Positions 1-9,498 of a stretch of 64,000 nt of DNA are shown here, piece after piece. The notes under the pieces are model-generated. The model saw nothing but the letters and a program-made list of their open reading frames with translations, was not told the origin of the DNA and did no database searches. How positions within the stretch are numbered: the stretch's first letter is position 1; each line of letters opens with the position of its first letter. The position numbers and the translations under genes were made by a program. The DNA is from Polyangium sp. y55x31 (lineage in GTDB: Bacteria; Myxococcota_A; Polyangia; Polyangiales; Polyangiaceae): positions 105,234-169,233 of the forward strand of contig NZ_JARZHG010000026.1 of assembly GCF_029946505.1 (NCBI RefSeq), given 5' to 3'.

Positions 1-41
1 TGGTCCTCGCGACGGGCGCCTCGAAGACGCTCTTCAACTGA
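1..41 (+). CDS. C-terminal end of an unidentified protein (cut by window edge)
   Basis: An open frame enters from the left edge and ends at TGA 39-41; the last residues read VLATGASKTLFN. Only 13 bases separate this stop from the ATG of the vWA gene at 55, so the two are probably co-transcribed. Too little is visible to identify the product, and the frame could be chance. Confidence 0.45.
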   Translation, partial: VLATGASKTLFN

Positions 42-54
42 AGCGACAGGCGCC

Positions 55-2175
55 ATGAAGACCTTCCCGAGGCTCCTCTGCTCCGCGCTGATCACCGGGG
101 CGATGCTCGCGCCGCGCCTCGCTTCGGCCGACGGCGCGCTCCGCACGGTCCTCGTCATCGACGCCTCCTCGTCGATGCGCGGCACCGACCCCAAGGAGCT
201 CCGCAAGGTCGCGGCCGAGCTCTTCGTCGACCTCACGCGCAGCGGCGACGAGCTCGCCGTCGTCGGCTTCGACGGCGCCGCGCGTGACGCCATGCCCACC
301 CTCGTCGTCGTGCGGACGCCCGACGATCGCGCTCGGATCAAGCAGGCCATCCGCGCCGTCGGCAACGATGGAAACTGGACCGATTTCACCGCCGGCCTCG
401 AAGGCGCGCACCGCTTGCTCGCGGGCAAACCTCGCGCCCCCGGCGACCAGGACCTCATCGTCTTCCTCACGGACGGCCGCTGCGATCCGGACCCGCATGG
501 CCCGCTCGCGGACGCCGCGCGCGCGAGCGGCGGCAAGACCAGGGTCGAACAGGTTTGTCAGGCCAAGGTCCTGGACGACCTCGTCCCTTCCTTCGGCAAA
601 ACCCGCATCTACGCCGTTGGTTTGTCGAAGAGCGCCCCGCGTGCCTTCCTCGAAGACCTCGGCCGCCGCACGGGCGGCATCGGTGTCGCCACCGATCGCC
701 CCGACGAGCTCCCGCGCCTCTTCGCCGACATCTATGCCCGCCTCTTCGGCGGCCGCCTCACCGAGGGCGCGTCTGCGCCTTCGATTTCCGTTCCCGTCGA
801 CGAAGGCGCGGCCTCGCTCGACGTCGTCCTCGTCGGCCCCCCGAAGCTCGGCATGCGCCTCTTCGATCCGAAGGGGGCGGAGGTCTCCACCACGGGCGAT
901 CGTCCCGGCGTGTATTTCTCGGACAACCCTGCGTACCGCCTCCTGCGCCTCGACGCCCCCGAGCCTGGCGCGTATCGCCTCGACGTCTCCGGCGGCGGCA
1001 CGGGAGGCCGGTATGCGATCCTGCAAAACCTCGATTTGCACCTCTCATTCCCGGGTTTGCCCGAGGTCCTCGAAACCGGCAAAAGCGCCACCGTAAAACT
1101 TCGCCTCGCGACCCCGGGCGGAAAAGCCCCGTCGAAGACCTTCCTCGACCGCCACGCATTCTCCCTCGCAGCCGTGGAAGGCGTGAACGCATGCGACGAC
1201 GTGGCCCTCGCCGCGGCCGCTCCCGTGCCCCTCCGCGCGCTCGCGGACGGCTCGTTCGAGGCCACGATCACGCCCTCGAAAAAGGGTGCTTTGTGCCTCC
1301 TCGGCCGCATGAGCCCGGGCGAGTCGGGCGTCCTCACGCGCGAGACCCGGGGCGCCCCGGTCCGCGTCATTCCGCCGATTCACCTGAAAGCCGCCGTCAC
1401 CCAGCCGTTTGGCCCGGTCAAACAGGACGGCCGCGCCGCCGCCATCATCTCCCTCGAAGGCAGCGACGTCGGCGAGCTCATCTTCGCCGACCTCGAGCAC
1501 GAGCACCTCGAGAACGAGGGCAACCGCGAGGGCATGTCGCTCTCGCATCGCGACGTCGAGATTGGGCCTGCCACGAAGAAACAATTCGACGTCACCCTCA
1601 TCGTCGGCCGCGACGCGCCGCCCGGCCCCCGCGAGATCACGCTCCGCATCGTCCCCAAAAAGCCGCAGGGCTTCGAGGATCGCGCGGTCACCGTCCGCGT
1701 CCCCGTCACGATCGTCCCGCTCACGTTCTGGGAGCGTTACGGCCGTAACATCCAGCTCTTCCTCGCGGCCTTCACCGCCTTCTTCCTCATCATCGGCCTC
1801 ATGCTCCCGGCGCGCTTCCGGCGCACGGCGATCCTCCATTACGAAGATCGCCGCGACCCCGATCTCCCGCGCCAGGCCAAATTCCCGCTCGGGACGAAGG
1901 CGCGCGCGGGCCTTTATCGATCGGCGCGCATCACCATCGGCCCGATGGGCCCCATGCCGCGCGGCGGCGTCGTCGAGCTCCGCGCGGGCCCCGGCGGCGC
2001 CGTCCTCGCCCGCCCCGTCGGGGGCAAACGCGCGACGGAGCTCCCGCGCGAGGACGATTTCAGCGGGGGCGAGCCCCGCGAGCCGAGGCTCGTGAATGGC
2101 TGGTTCCGCGTCTCACCGGGCGTGAAATACGCGATCGAGGGGACCGGGCTCGTCTTCTGGTGGAGCCCGCGGTGA
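55..2175 (+). CDS. Secreted/membrane von Willebrand factor A domain protein
   Basis: A 706-residue protein. It starts with a signal peptide (residues 1-25, cleavage probably after ASA). A vWA domain follows at about 30-230 with an intact MIDAS metal site: D36-x-S38-x-S40, a Thr near 116 in NWTDFTAG, and an Asp near 138 in FLTDG. vWA domains bind protein ligands through a divalent metal. The middle (about 240-555) looks like beta-rich extracellular modules. One membrane helix (about 564-586) precedes a cytoplasmic tail of about 120 residues, giving an N-out, C-in topology. It is the last gene of a unit entering from the left; 1.7 kb downstream, beyond an oppositely oriented sulfatase, lies the tubulin-like operon on the same strand, so it may have belonged to that system. 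Ligand unknown. Confidence 0.85.
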   Translation: MKTFPRLLCSALITGAMLAPRLASADGALRTVLVIDASSSMRGTDPKELRKVAAELFVDLTRSGDELAVVGFDGAARDAMPTLVVVRTPDDRARIKQAIRAVGNDGNWTDFTAGLEGAHRLLAGKPRAPGDQDLIVFLTDGRCDPDPHGPLADAARASGGKTRVEQVCQAKVLDDLVPSFGKTRIYAVGLSKSAPRAFLEDLGRRTGGIGVATDRPDELPRLFADIYARLFGGRLTEGASAPSISVPVDEGAASLDVVLVGPPKLGMRLFDPKGAEVSTTGDRPGVYFSDNPAYRLLRLDAPEPGAYRLDVSGGGTGGRYAILQNLDLHLSFPGLPEVLETGKSATVKLRLATPGGKAPSKTFLDRHAFSLAAVEGVNACDDVALAAAAPVPLRALADGSFEATITPSKKGALCLLGRMSPGESGVLTRETRGAPVRVIPPIHLKAAVTQPFGPVKQDGRAAAIISLEGSDVGELIFADLEHEHLENEGNREGMSLSHRDVEIGPATKKQFDVTLIVGRDAPPGPREITLRIVPKKPQGFEDRAVTVRVPVTIVPLTFWERYGRNIQLFLAAFTAFFLIIGLMLPARFRRTAILHYEDRRDPDLPRQAKFPLGTKARAGLYRSARITIGPMGPMPRGGVVELRAGPGGAVLARPVGGKRATELPREDDFSGGEPREPRLVNGWFRVSPGVKYAIEGTGLVFWWSPR

Positions 2176-2217
2176 GGTCCTCAGCCTGGGATGTACCCCC
2201 GGCCCGCCCGTGCGGCA

Positions 2218-3702
2218 TCACTGCCTGAGGTTCATCACCGCTTCCATCACGCGGTTGAGATTGAAGGTGCCTGGCTTCTGGCGCGGCGGGAATTCGCGGA
2301 AGCTCTCGAGCCACTGCCCCACGTAGGCCACCGCGGGCAGGACCACGAACATGTGCTCCATGTACCAGCGCCCGTAACCGATGGCCTCGTACTCGGCACG
2401 CTCGAACGGGTCCATGCGCAGATTCGTCATCAGCGGCGCGCGCAGCTCCGTGAATGGCTCGATCCAGACACGCAGCCCGTGGGCGTCTTGCCGCAGGAAG
2501 GTGACCTTCCAATCGTCATAACGCAGCGCCGCGATGCTGCCGTCGTCGGTCCAGTACAGGAACTCCCGTCGCGGCCATGGCCCCTGACCCTGGAGCGCGG
2601 GCAGGAGGTTGTAGCCGTCGAGGTGGACCTTGTAGTTCCTGTCGCCGACTTTCTTGCCTTTCAACAATTGTTCCTTGATGCCGGGATCTCCCGCCGCTGC
2701 CAGCAGCGTCGGCAGCATGTCTTCATGCGCGGCGGTGTCGTTGATGACCGTGCCGGGCTCGACGACGCCGGGCCATCGGATCAGGCAGGGCACGCGGTAG
2801 CTACCTTCCCAGTTCGTATTTTTCTCGCCGCGGAACATCGTCGTGCCGCCGTCGGGCCAGGTGAAGGTTTCCGCGCCATTGTCGGTGGAATACATCACGA
2901 TCGTGTCTTCCGCGAGGCCTAGCTCCTCGAGCTTGTCCAGCAATTGGCCGACCTGGCCGTCATGCTCGACGAGTCCATCGGCGTAAATGCCATAACCAGT
3001 CTTGCCCTGCGCCGACTTCTTCAGGTGCGTGAAGACGTGCATGCGCGTGGAGTTCCACCAGAGGAAGAAGGGCTTCTTTGCCTTCTTGGCGCGCGCCATG
3101 AAGTCGAGCGCCCTTTTGGTGATCTCCTCGTCGATCGTCTCCATGCGTTTTTTCGTCAGCGGGCCGGTGTCCTCGATGCGGCCATTGGCGAAGCTGTGAA
3201 TGACGCCGCGCGGGCCGAACCTCTTCTTGAACTGCGGATCCTTCGGATAGTCGGGGTGCTCCGGCTCCTCCTCCGCGTTCAGGTGGTAGAGGTTGCCGAA
3301 GAACTCGTCGAATCCGTGGTTCGTCGGCAGCATTTCATCGCGATCACCGAGATGGTTCTTCCCGAACTGGCCGGTCATGTAGCCGCGCGCCTTGAGCAAG
3401 ACGGCGATCGTCGGATCTTCCACCTTCAATCCCTCGGGCCCGCCCGGCATTCCGATCTTGGTGAGGCCCGTGCGGATGGGCGACTGACCGGTGATGAACG
3501 CCGCGCGGCCGGCGGTGCAGCTCTGCTGGCCATACCAGTCCGTGAACAGCGCGCCTTCCTTGGCGAGTCGGTCGATATTGGGCGTCCTGTAGCCCATCAA
3601 GCCCCTGTTGTAGGCGCTGAGATTGAACTGACCGATGTCATCGCCCCAGATGATGAGGATGTTGGGCTTCTTGCCCTGCGCGGTTTTCTTGTGCTTCCGC
3701 AT
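2218..3702 (-). CDS. Arylsulfatase (type I sulfatase)
   Basis: A 494-residue alkaline-phosphatase-fold sulfatase. Visible family marks are the N-terminal metal ligands in WGDDIG (D21, D22), the formylglycine site C62-T-A-G-R66 followed by an ITG element, and a second metal motif YSTDNGAE near residue 273. The Cys must be converted to formylglycine by an FGE enzyme, which is not in this window. No signal peptide is evident, so it is probably cytoplasmic. The ATG is preceded by AAAGGGGGGACC. It lies antisense between the vWA gene and the tubulin-like gene, and its codons look less GC-saturated than those of its neighbours, consistent with insertion or transfer. Sulfated substrate unknown. Confidence 0.9.
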   Translation of the reverse strand: MRKHKKTAQGKKPNILIIWGDDIGQFNLSAYNRGLMGYRTPNIDRLAKEGALFTDWYGQQSCTAGRAAFITGQSPIRTGLTKIGMPGGPEGLKVEDPTIAVLLKARGYMTGQFGKNHLGDRDEMLPTNHGFDEFFGNLYHLNAEEEPEHPDYPKDPQFKKRFGPRGVIHSFANGRIEDTGPLTKKRMETIDEEITKRALDFMARAKKAKKPFFLWWNSTRMHVFTHLKKSAQGKTGYGIYADGLVEHDGQVGQLLDKLEELGLAEDTIVMYSTDNGAETFTWPDGGTTMFRGEKNTNWEGSYRVPCLIRWPGVVEPGTVINDTAAHEDMLPTLLAAAGDPGIKEQLLKGKKVGDRNYKVHLDGYNLLPALQGQGPWPRREFLYWTDDGSIAALRYDDWKVTFLRQDAHGLRVWIEPFTELRAPLMTNLRMDPFERAEYEAIGYGRWYMEHMFVVLPAVAYVGQWLESFREFPPRQKPGTFNLNRVMEAVMNLRQ

Positions 3703-3865
3703 GGATGGTCCCCCCTTTGGTGGTGTGCGCGGAACCTAGTGCGGGGTGGCCGGCGAGGTCAGCAGGCGCCCCCCCGCCCTCGCGAGGGCCGCTCCCGTGG
3801 ATCGTCGTGGAAGTACAGGGAGTTGTTCTGGAACATCGATCTTTCCACGGCCCTCCCGACTCTGG

Positions 3866-3871
3866 TACGCT
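3866..3871 (+). promoter_or_regulatory. Candidate -10 element (TACGCT) of the tubulin-like operon
   Basis: TACGCT lies 32 bases before the ATG at 3904, and GGGAGGGG lies just before that start. The same hexamer occurs at 36723 before the FHA regulator and at 55526 before pssA, which supports it as a -10-like element. No clear -35 is visible. Confidence 0.35.
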
Positions 3872-3903
3872 CCGCAGCCCCCGCTCTCGGGGAGGGGAAA
3901 CGC

Positions 3904-6900
3904 ATGCCGCTCAGCGAAAAGAAGATCGCCCCCGCATTTTTCATTGGCCTCGGGGGCGCGGGAGGCGCCATCGTCGACGAGCTCGCCCGCAAGGTGAAGC
4001 AGGAAGACTCGTTCGAGCGATACAAGGACCTCGTACACTTCTTCGCGTTCGACACCGACGCCGACGACCTCGCGCGGCTCGTCTGGATCGACGCGGCCCA
4101 CAAGTTCGTCCTCTCGGACTTCGACAAGCCCGAGTACGTCGAGCTCAAGCGCGGAAAGCTCCACGCCAAGGCCGATCCTCTCTTCGAGCAGTGGTGGCCC
4201 GCGTGGTACCAGCCCCGCGCGCACCGCGGCAAGGGCGCCGGCCAGATCCGCATCGAGAGCCGCCTCTCGCTCTACCACCACCTCGAAAACGATCGCGCCA
4301 AGATCCTCGAGACCTTGGAGAAGGCGATCCGCCGCGCCTACGACGTCCACAACCCCTTCCGCGCCAACAAGGCCGCCAAGATCCACGTCTATGCCTCCCT
4401 CGCCGGCGGCACCGGCTCCGGCGGCTTCGCCACGATGGCGCTCACGGTCCGGCGCCTCCTCGGCGGCCAGCGTGGACATCGCATCATCGGCACGTTCGTC
4501 CTGCCGAACGTTTTTCGCGGCAAGGGCCTGCCGCCGAACCAGTTCGACAAGATCATGTCGAACGGCTACGCGGCCCTCCAGGAGCTCGAGCTCCTCCAGA
4601 GCGCCGGCCCCGCCGCGCCCGTCGAGTTCCACTACGACCCGGACAACCCCGAGCGCGTGCTGGTCGACCGGCCTCCCTTCGATCAGATCTATCTCGTCGA
4701 GGAGAAGACCGAGAGCGGCGTCGTCCTCGCCGACTCGCAGGAGGTCTACCCCGCGATCGCCGACGCGGCGCACGCGCAGATCTTCACCTCCATCCTCGAT
4801 CGCGAGGGCTCGACGCTCGACAACGACACGCGCGAGCTGATGCAGCTCGACGAGCAGGGTTTTACCAAGTCGTTCGGCTCCTTCGGCATCGGCGCGCTCG
4901 TCCTGCCCGTCGAGGACGTCCTCGAACACGCGGCCTTGAAGCTCGGCGCGGAGCTCTTGCTCGCGGCCGTGCCCGGCGGCAGCGCGGCGCTCGGCGACGG
5001 CGCCGACCTCGACGCGGCCGATCAGGCCTTCGTCCGTGGCCTCGAAAGCAAGGCCGAAGGCAAGGGCGAGGATGCAGAGCCGTATCGCCGCGCCGTCGAG
5101 TGGGCGCGCGGCGGCGGCAGCGGCGGCGAGGGCACGATCGGCGCGTTCCTCCGCCGCACGCGTGAGGACGTCGCCAAGCGCATCGACGAGGCCATCAAGC
5201 TGCGCGGCTGGGACGAGGCCGAGCTTTCGACGTTCGAGCGCGACCCCGAGCGCGTCCGCTCCGAGACCGCGCAGGCCTTCGCCGCGCTCAAGGTCCAGGT
5301 CGGCAAGAGCGAGGACGCCGCGCGTGAGCGGGCGCGCGAGGCGGCATTGCGTGTCGCGGCCGAATCCGGCGAGCTTTCGCTCACCGAGCTCGCGAAGGAC
5401 AAGGGCCCGACCGAGGCGCGTTATTTCCACGCCTTGCTGAGGCAGGCCGTCGCGGCCGAGCAGGAGACTGCGCGCAAGGCCTACGAACGAGGCCTCGTCC
5501 TCTCGGACGGCCGCCTCGGCGAGGACTTCAAGCGCCGCGTCGACGAGCTCGCCGCGGCCGCGCCGGAGACGCTCCTCGAAAAACTCCCGGGCCGGGAAAA
5601 CGATTACTTCGAGGTCGCGGCCTCCTTCGCCGGCTGGTATCGCGACGTGCTCGACGGCCTCCGCGCGCGCATCCGCGCGAACGCCTTGATCGAGTACTTC
5701 GCGGCAGTCCTGCGCGAGCTCGATCGCCGCCGCCTGTCGAGCTTCCACTTCTTCGCGCGGGTCGATCGCATTCAGCGCCGCCTCGAAGAGCGCGCCGCGC
5801 GTATCGTCTCCGCGGGCGGCCGGCGGCACGAGGGCGGCGACGCGAATCGCTATGTGCTCGACGTCGAGGTCCTCCAGGACCACCGCACCGGCCATCGGCT
5901 CTGGGATCACCTTTATGCGCGCCTCGTGCGCCCGAGTGATCTCCAGCTCTCCGGCGCGCTCTCGCGCCTCGCGGCGGTCGCGAGCCAGGGCGGCGCCGAG
6001 CAGGACATCGAGCGCCGCATCATCGACGACCTCGTCCAGCTCGCCTCCGCCGCGCTTCGAGGCCGCATCGCGGGCGGCCTCGAAGAGCGTGGCCTCCGCA
6101 TCGACGAAGAGCTTCGTTTCGAGGCTCAGCTCGTCTCGGCCTCGCGCAGGCTCGAACGCCGCGGCGGCCCGCTCCCGCCCGCGTCCGATCCGCAATGGAT
6201 CGAAGAGGCGCGCCGCACGCCCGAGGACGAGATCCAGAAGTACATCAAGGACAAGCTCGAATTCGCGGCCGCGAAATGTGCGCCCTTCGTGACGCTCGGC
6301 GCGGGCGCGCCGCTCCTTCCGGACAAGGCGTACGTCGTCATGCACGGCGATTACGAGCGCACGCTCGGGCCCGTGCTCGCGCACCTCGCCACGCACCGCG
6401 TCGATCGTGGCCAGATCGTCGCCTCGGAGCACCCGTACGAGATCATCTTCTACCTCGCGCGGCTCGGCTGCCCGCTGCACGCGGTGAAGAGTTTGTCCGA
6501 TTACGAGCGCCGTTATCGCGCGGTGAAGGACAAGGAGCTCGCCGAGGGCGCGAAGGTCCCGGGTTTGCCCAAGGGCGTCCCGCAGATCCCGCTGCACATC
6601 GACCGGAACTGGGAGGGCGCGCCGGAGCCGGATACGCGCCTCTTCCGCATCTCGATCGACGGCGTGCGCGAGAACGACTCCAAGCTCGCCTGGATGGAGC
6701 GGGTCTCGCTCGTCCGCAAGAAGGCCGGCGAGGAGCAGGTCCGCACGGACGACATGCGTGATTTCACGCTCGCGGTTTGCTTCGGTGTCATCCGCCGCGT
6801 GGACGGGGTCTACTTCATCGAGGATCCGGATCTACCGGAGGATCGCCGCAAGCTCGGCAAGTTCCGCGATCAGGCATTTTCGAGTTACCGCGGCCGCATC

Positions 6901-7122
6901 GACGCGCAAAAAACCTGGGTGCGTCGCGCGTGTGCAGCGCTTCTTCTCCGGATCGAGGAGGACCGCAACCTCTCCGAGCTCGCCTCGCGCCTCGAAGCGC
7001 ACATCGCCGACATCGAGCGTCTGGTCAAACTCGCCGACGGCGCGGGCGGCAAACCCGAGCTCGAGCACCTCGCTCGCGAGCTCGAATGCGTCGCGGTGTT
7101 CCGCCGGGAAAAAGGGCTCTGA
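3904..7122 (+). CDS. Giant tubulin-like protein (Tubulin_2-type)
   Basis: A 1072-residue protein. The N-terminal about 400 residues resemble the FtsZ/tubulin GTPase fold: a glycine-rich loop GLGGAGG near residue 14, acidic loops containing FDTDADD, and the tubulin signature GGTGSGG at about 168-174. This corresponds to the poorly characterised Tubulin_2 family. The remaining about 650 residues are charged and mostly helical, with no domain I recognise; FtsZ is only about 400 residues. No signal peptide or membrane helix is present, so it should be cytoplasmic. The start was set at ATG 3904 because a GGGAGGGG ribosome site precedes it and the frame upstream is antisense to the sulfatase. The next gene starts 15 bases after its stop and encodes a membrane protein, so a GTP-dependent scaffold at the membrane is a reasonable inference. 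Confidence 0.85.
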   Translation: MPLSEKKIAPAFFIGLGGAGGAIVDELARKVKQEDSFERYKDLVHFFAFDTDADDLARLVWIDAAHKFVLSDFDKPEYVELKRGKLHAKADPLFEQWWPAWYQPRAHRGKGAGQIRIESRLSLYHHLENDRAKILETLEKAIRRAYDVHNPFRANKAAKIHVYASLAGGTGSGGFATMALTVRRLLGGQRGHRIIGTFVLPNVFRGKGLPPNQFDKIMSNGYAALQELELLQSAGPAAPVEFHYDPDNPERVLVDRPPFDQIYLVEEKTESGVVLADSQEVYPAIADAAHAQIFTSILDREGSTLDNDTRELMQLDEQGFTKSFGSFGIGALVLPVEDVLEHAALKLGAELLLAAVPGGSAALGDGADLDAADQAFVRGLESKAEGKGEDAEPYRRAVEWARGGGSGGEGTIGAFLRRTREDVAKRIDEAIKLRGWDEAELSTFERDPERVRSETAQAFAALKVQVGKSEDAARERAREAALRVAAESGELSLTELAKDKGPTEARYFHALLRQAVAAEQETARKAYERGLVLSDGRLGEDFKRRVDELAAAAPETLLEKLPGRENDYFEVAASFAGWYRDVLDGLRARIRANALIEYFAAVLRELDRRRLSSFHFFARVDRIQRRLEERAARIVSAGGRRHEGGDANRYVLDVEVLQDHRTGHRLWDHLYARLVRPSDLQLSGALSRLAAVASQGGAEQDIERRIIDDLVQLASAALRGRIAGGLEERGLRIDEELRFEAQLVSASRRLERRGGPLPPASDPQWIEEARRTPEDEIQKYIKDKLEFAAAKCAPFVTLGAGAPLLPDKAYVVMHGDYERTLGPVLAHLATHRVDRGQIVASEHPYEIIFYLARLGCPLHAVKSLSDYERRYRAVKDKELAEGAKVPGLPKGVPQIPLHIDRNWEGAPEPDTRLFRISIDGVRENDSKLAWMERVSLVRKKAGEEQVRTDDMRDFTLAVCFGVIRRVDGVYFIEDPDLPEDRRKLGKFRDQAFSSYRGRIDAQKTWVRRACAALLLRIEEDRNLSELASRLEAHIADIERLVKLADGAGGKPELEHLARELECVAVFRREKGL

Positions 7123-7137
7123 GGCCCCGGGGGGCGC

Positions 7138-9498
7138 GTGCGCGTGATCGACGATCGAACGAGGCGTCCCACGCTGCTCGTCGGCGTGGGCGCCTTCGGC
7201 CGTGACGTCGCGCGCGCGGCCCGCGGCGGCTCGCTCGTCGCGCTCGAAATCGCCGTGGGCGCGGAAAGCAAACCCGACGCCCCGGCCCTCGATCCGAATG
7301 CGAAGGACCCGTATTCCCCGATCGTGAAGCGCGCCGAGGACGCGCTCGCGGCGCTGCTCGACGTCGGCCATTACCTCGGCTCCTCGTCCCCGACCGATCC
7401 GCGTGGCCCGCTTTGCGACGTCCTCGTCGTCGCCGACCTCGGCGAGCCCTCCGTCGCGCCCCTCGTCGCGCCCCTCGCCGCCGCCCTCGCTTCGGGCCTG
7501 CGCCGCGCCTTCTCGGCCATCCTGCGCTCGGGTGACGGCGCGCTCGTCGTCTGCCCGCTACTCTTTTGCCCCCGCACCGGCGACCGGGCCGTGATGGCGC
7601 GCGCAGCCTCCTCCCTCGCCGACCTGTCCCGACAAACGCAATCCTCGGCCCGCGCGCGCCTCGGCGGCCGCGTCTATCTCGTCGAGGACCAGAGCGGCAA
7701 ATACCTCCTCTCCCGCGCCGAGATGGTCCGCTCCTTTGCGGCATTCCTCTCGACATTGTGCTTGCCGCCGGTGCGCGATGACGATCGCGGCGTGCGCCGC
7801 CTCGTCGAGGACGACGGTCCGCCCGGCACCTTCGCCACGTTCGCCTGCGCGAGCCTCGTCTTCGATCACGCGGCACTCTCGCGTATCGCCGCCGCGCGCC
7901 TCGGCCGCGAGATCCTCGCGCTCCTCCGCGCCCCCGTCGATCCGGCCGCGCTCGACATCGCCTCGCTCGCCGCGCCGCTCGTCCCCACGCAAAGCCGCCT
8001 CGACACCGAGCTCGCCGAGGCCGAGCCGCTCCTCGAATTGCTCGCGCCGCCCACGATCGACGTCCCCCCGATCGAATGGGACGACGACCCCGAGACGCTG
8101 CTCGAACGCAAATTCGGCTCGCTCTTCCGGGCGCGCGCCGAGGCCACGATCGGCGCGTTCCGGGACGAGGTCGAGCGGTTCCGCATGGACAAACTCGCGG
8201 CCGCGCTCGAACAACGCGGCAAGGTCCGCCTCGAAGGCGGCGAACGCGCGATCGCTGCCCGCGTCGCCGAGCTCGTCGCCGAGCGCCCCACGGGCCACGC
8301 GCGGGCCCTCTTGGTTTTACGGGACGCACGCACCCGCGCGAAAGGGTATCTCGACGAGGTCGTCCGTGCGATCGAGGCCCCCGAGCTCTCGCCGCTCCCG
8401 CCCTCGCCGCTCGCGGAAAAACTCGCCGCACTGGAGGAGGCCATCTCCTATCGCCCGCGCCCGCGCCGCATGGTCGTGCTCGGCGCCGCCCTCGGCCTCG
8501 TCTCCGCGCTCCTCCTCTCGGGCGTGCTCGTCTCCTCTTATCGCGCCCTGCTCGCCCCATTCCCGCCCTTCTTCGACGCCGTCTCCCCTTTGCCGAACGG
8601 CCGCCTCCGCCCCTTCTTCACGCCGCCGGTCCCGCTCCTCGCCGCTGCCGGCGTCTCGGCGTATTCGACGGGGTATCGCCTCTGGAAACACCGCAAACGC
8701 CACCACAACTGGGCCTGCGAGGCCCGGGACGACCTCGCGCAGTCGATCGCGCGCCACATCCGCGAAGACCTCATCGGCCATTACGAGCGACGCTTGCATT
8801 ACGCGCGCCTCCTCTGGGTCCAGCGCGTCCTCGCGCACCTCCTCGGCCGCATCGAGCAGACCATCGCCGCCCTCGAAGCCACGCGCGCCGCCCTCGCCGC
8901 CGCCGATCGTGCCCTGCACCGCGAAGAACACGAAAGCGAACGCCACCTCTTTTCCGGCGGCCTGCTCTCCACCTCGGTCCTGCACGCGACCATCGTCGGC
9001 CGCGACGACGTCGACGCCATTTACGCCGAAATCCGCCCGCCCGAGCCGAGCGCCGCCGCCGAACGCTGGCTCCGCGAGAGCCTCGCCGAGCATCCCTGGA
9101 CCGAAGCCCCGTTCGCCGCGCACGACGACCTGCTCGCCTTTTGCCACGCCGAGCTCGAATCCTTCGAGAAAACCTCGCCCTTCGAGGAAGGCAAATCCGC
9201 TTTGCACAAGGCCGCCGAATCCTCGGCCAAGAGCTTCCTCCGCCGCCTCTTCCTCAAGCTCTCGCCCGGCCTCGAGCTCGCCTCGAAATATGCGGCCGAG
9301 GCCCCCGCGCCGCTCCGCCTCCTCTTCGCGCCGCCCGAGGCGCGCAAGCTCGTCGACGCCGCGCTCGCCGAGGGGGGCTTCGAGGGCGCCTGGGACGTGC
9401 GGGCCCTCTCGCCGGATCCCGATTCGATCCTGCTCGTCGTCGCGCGCACGGGCCTGCCGCTCGAATCGCTCGCCCTCGCACGCTCGGAGGATCCGTGA
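7138..9498 (+). CDS. Membrane protein of the tubulin-like operon, function unknown
   Basis: A 786-residue protein starting at GTG, 15 bases after the tubulin-like gene. The N-terminus carries a glycine-rich turn (LLVGVGAFGRDVARAA) placed like the nucleotide loop of the preceding tubulin-like protein, so this half may be a diverged Rossmann or tubulin-type domain; that is inference. Two hydrophobic segments at about 444-468 and 498-518 could form a membrane hairpin. They are followed by a His/Arg/Glu-rich, probably coiled-coil stretch (about 520-610) and a helical C-terminus. I do not recognise a named family. Its stop overlaps the GTG of the next gene (GTGA), so the two are translationally coupled. 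Confidence 0.75.
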   Translation: MRVIDDRTRRPTLLVGVGAFGRDVARAARGGSLVALEIAVGAESKPDAPALDPNAKDPYSPIVKRAEDALAALLDVGHYLGSSSPTDPRGPLCDVLVVADLGEPSVAPLVAPLAAALASGLRRAFSAILRSGDGALVVCPLLFCPRTGDRAVMARAASSLADLSRQTQSSARARLGGRVYLVEDQSGKYLLSRAEMVRSFAAFLSTLCLPPVRDDDRGVRRLVEDDGPPGTFATFACASLVFDHAALSRIAAARLGREILALLRAPVDPAALDIASLAAPLVPTQSRLDTELAEAEPLLELLAPPTIDVPPIEWDDDPETLLERKFGSLFRARAEATIGAFRDEVERFRMDKLAAALEQRGKVRLEGGERAIAARVAELVAERPTGHARALLVLRDARTRAKGYLDEVVRAIEAPELSPLPPSPLAEKLAALEEAISYRPRPRRMVVLGAALGLVSALLLSGVLVSSYRALLAPFPPFFDAVSPLPNGRLRPFFTPPVPLLAAAGVSAYSTGYRLWKHRKRHHNWACEARDDLAQSIARHIREDLIGHYERRLHYARLLWVQRVLAHLLGRIEQTIAALEATRAALAAADRALHREEHESERHLFSGGLLSTSVLHATIVGRDDVDAIYAEIRPPEPSAAAERWLRESLAEHPWTEAPFAAHDDLLAFCHAELESFEKTSPFEEGKSALHKAAESSAKSFLRRLFLKLSPGLELASKYAAEAPAPLRLLFAPPEARKLVDAALAEGGFEGAWDVRALSPDPDSILLVVARTGLPLESLALARSEDP
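9486..9490 (+). promoter_or_regulatory. Ribosome-binding site fixing the GTG start at 9495
   Basis: GGAGG sits four bases before GTG 9495, inside the end of the preceding gene. The frame is open far upstream of this point, but only this start combines a strong ribosome site with a GTGA stop/start overlap. Confidence 0.65.

Noticed and set aside
2944..3903. Upstream extension of the tubulin-like gene
   Set aside because: The extra 320 residues would be antisense to the sulfatase, and the ATG at 3904 has a good ribosome-binding site.
8076..9494. Upstream extension of the DUF1998 helicase-like gene
   Set aside because: It overlaps the previous gene in another frame; the GTG at 9495 with GGAGG and a stop/start overlap is better.
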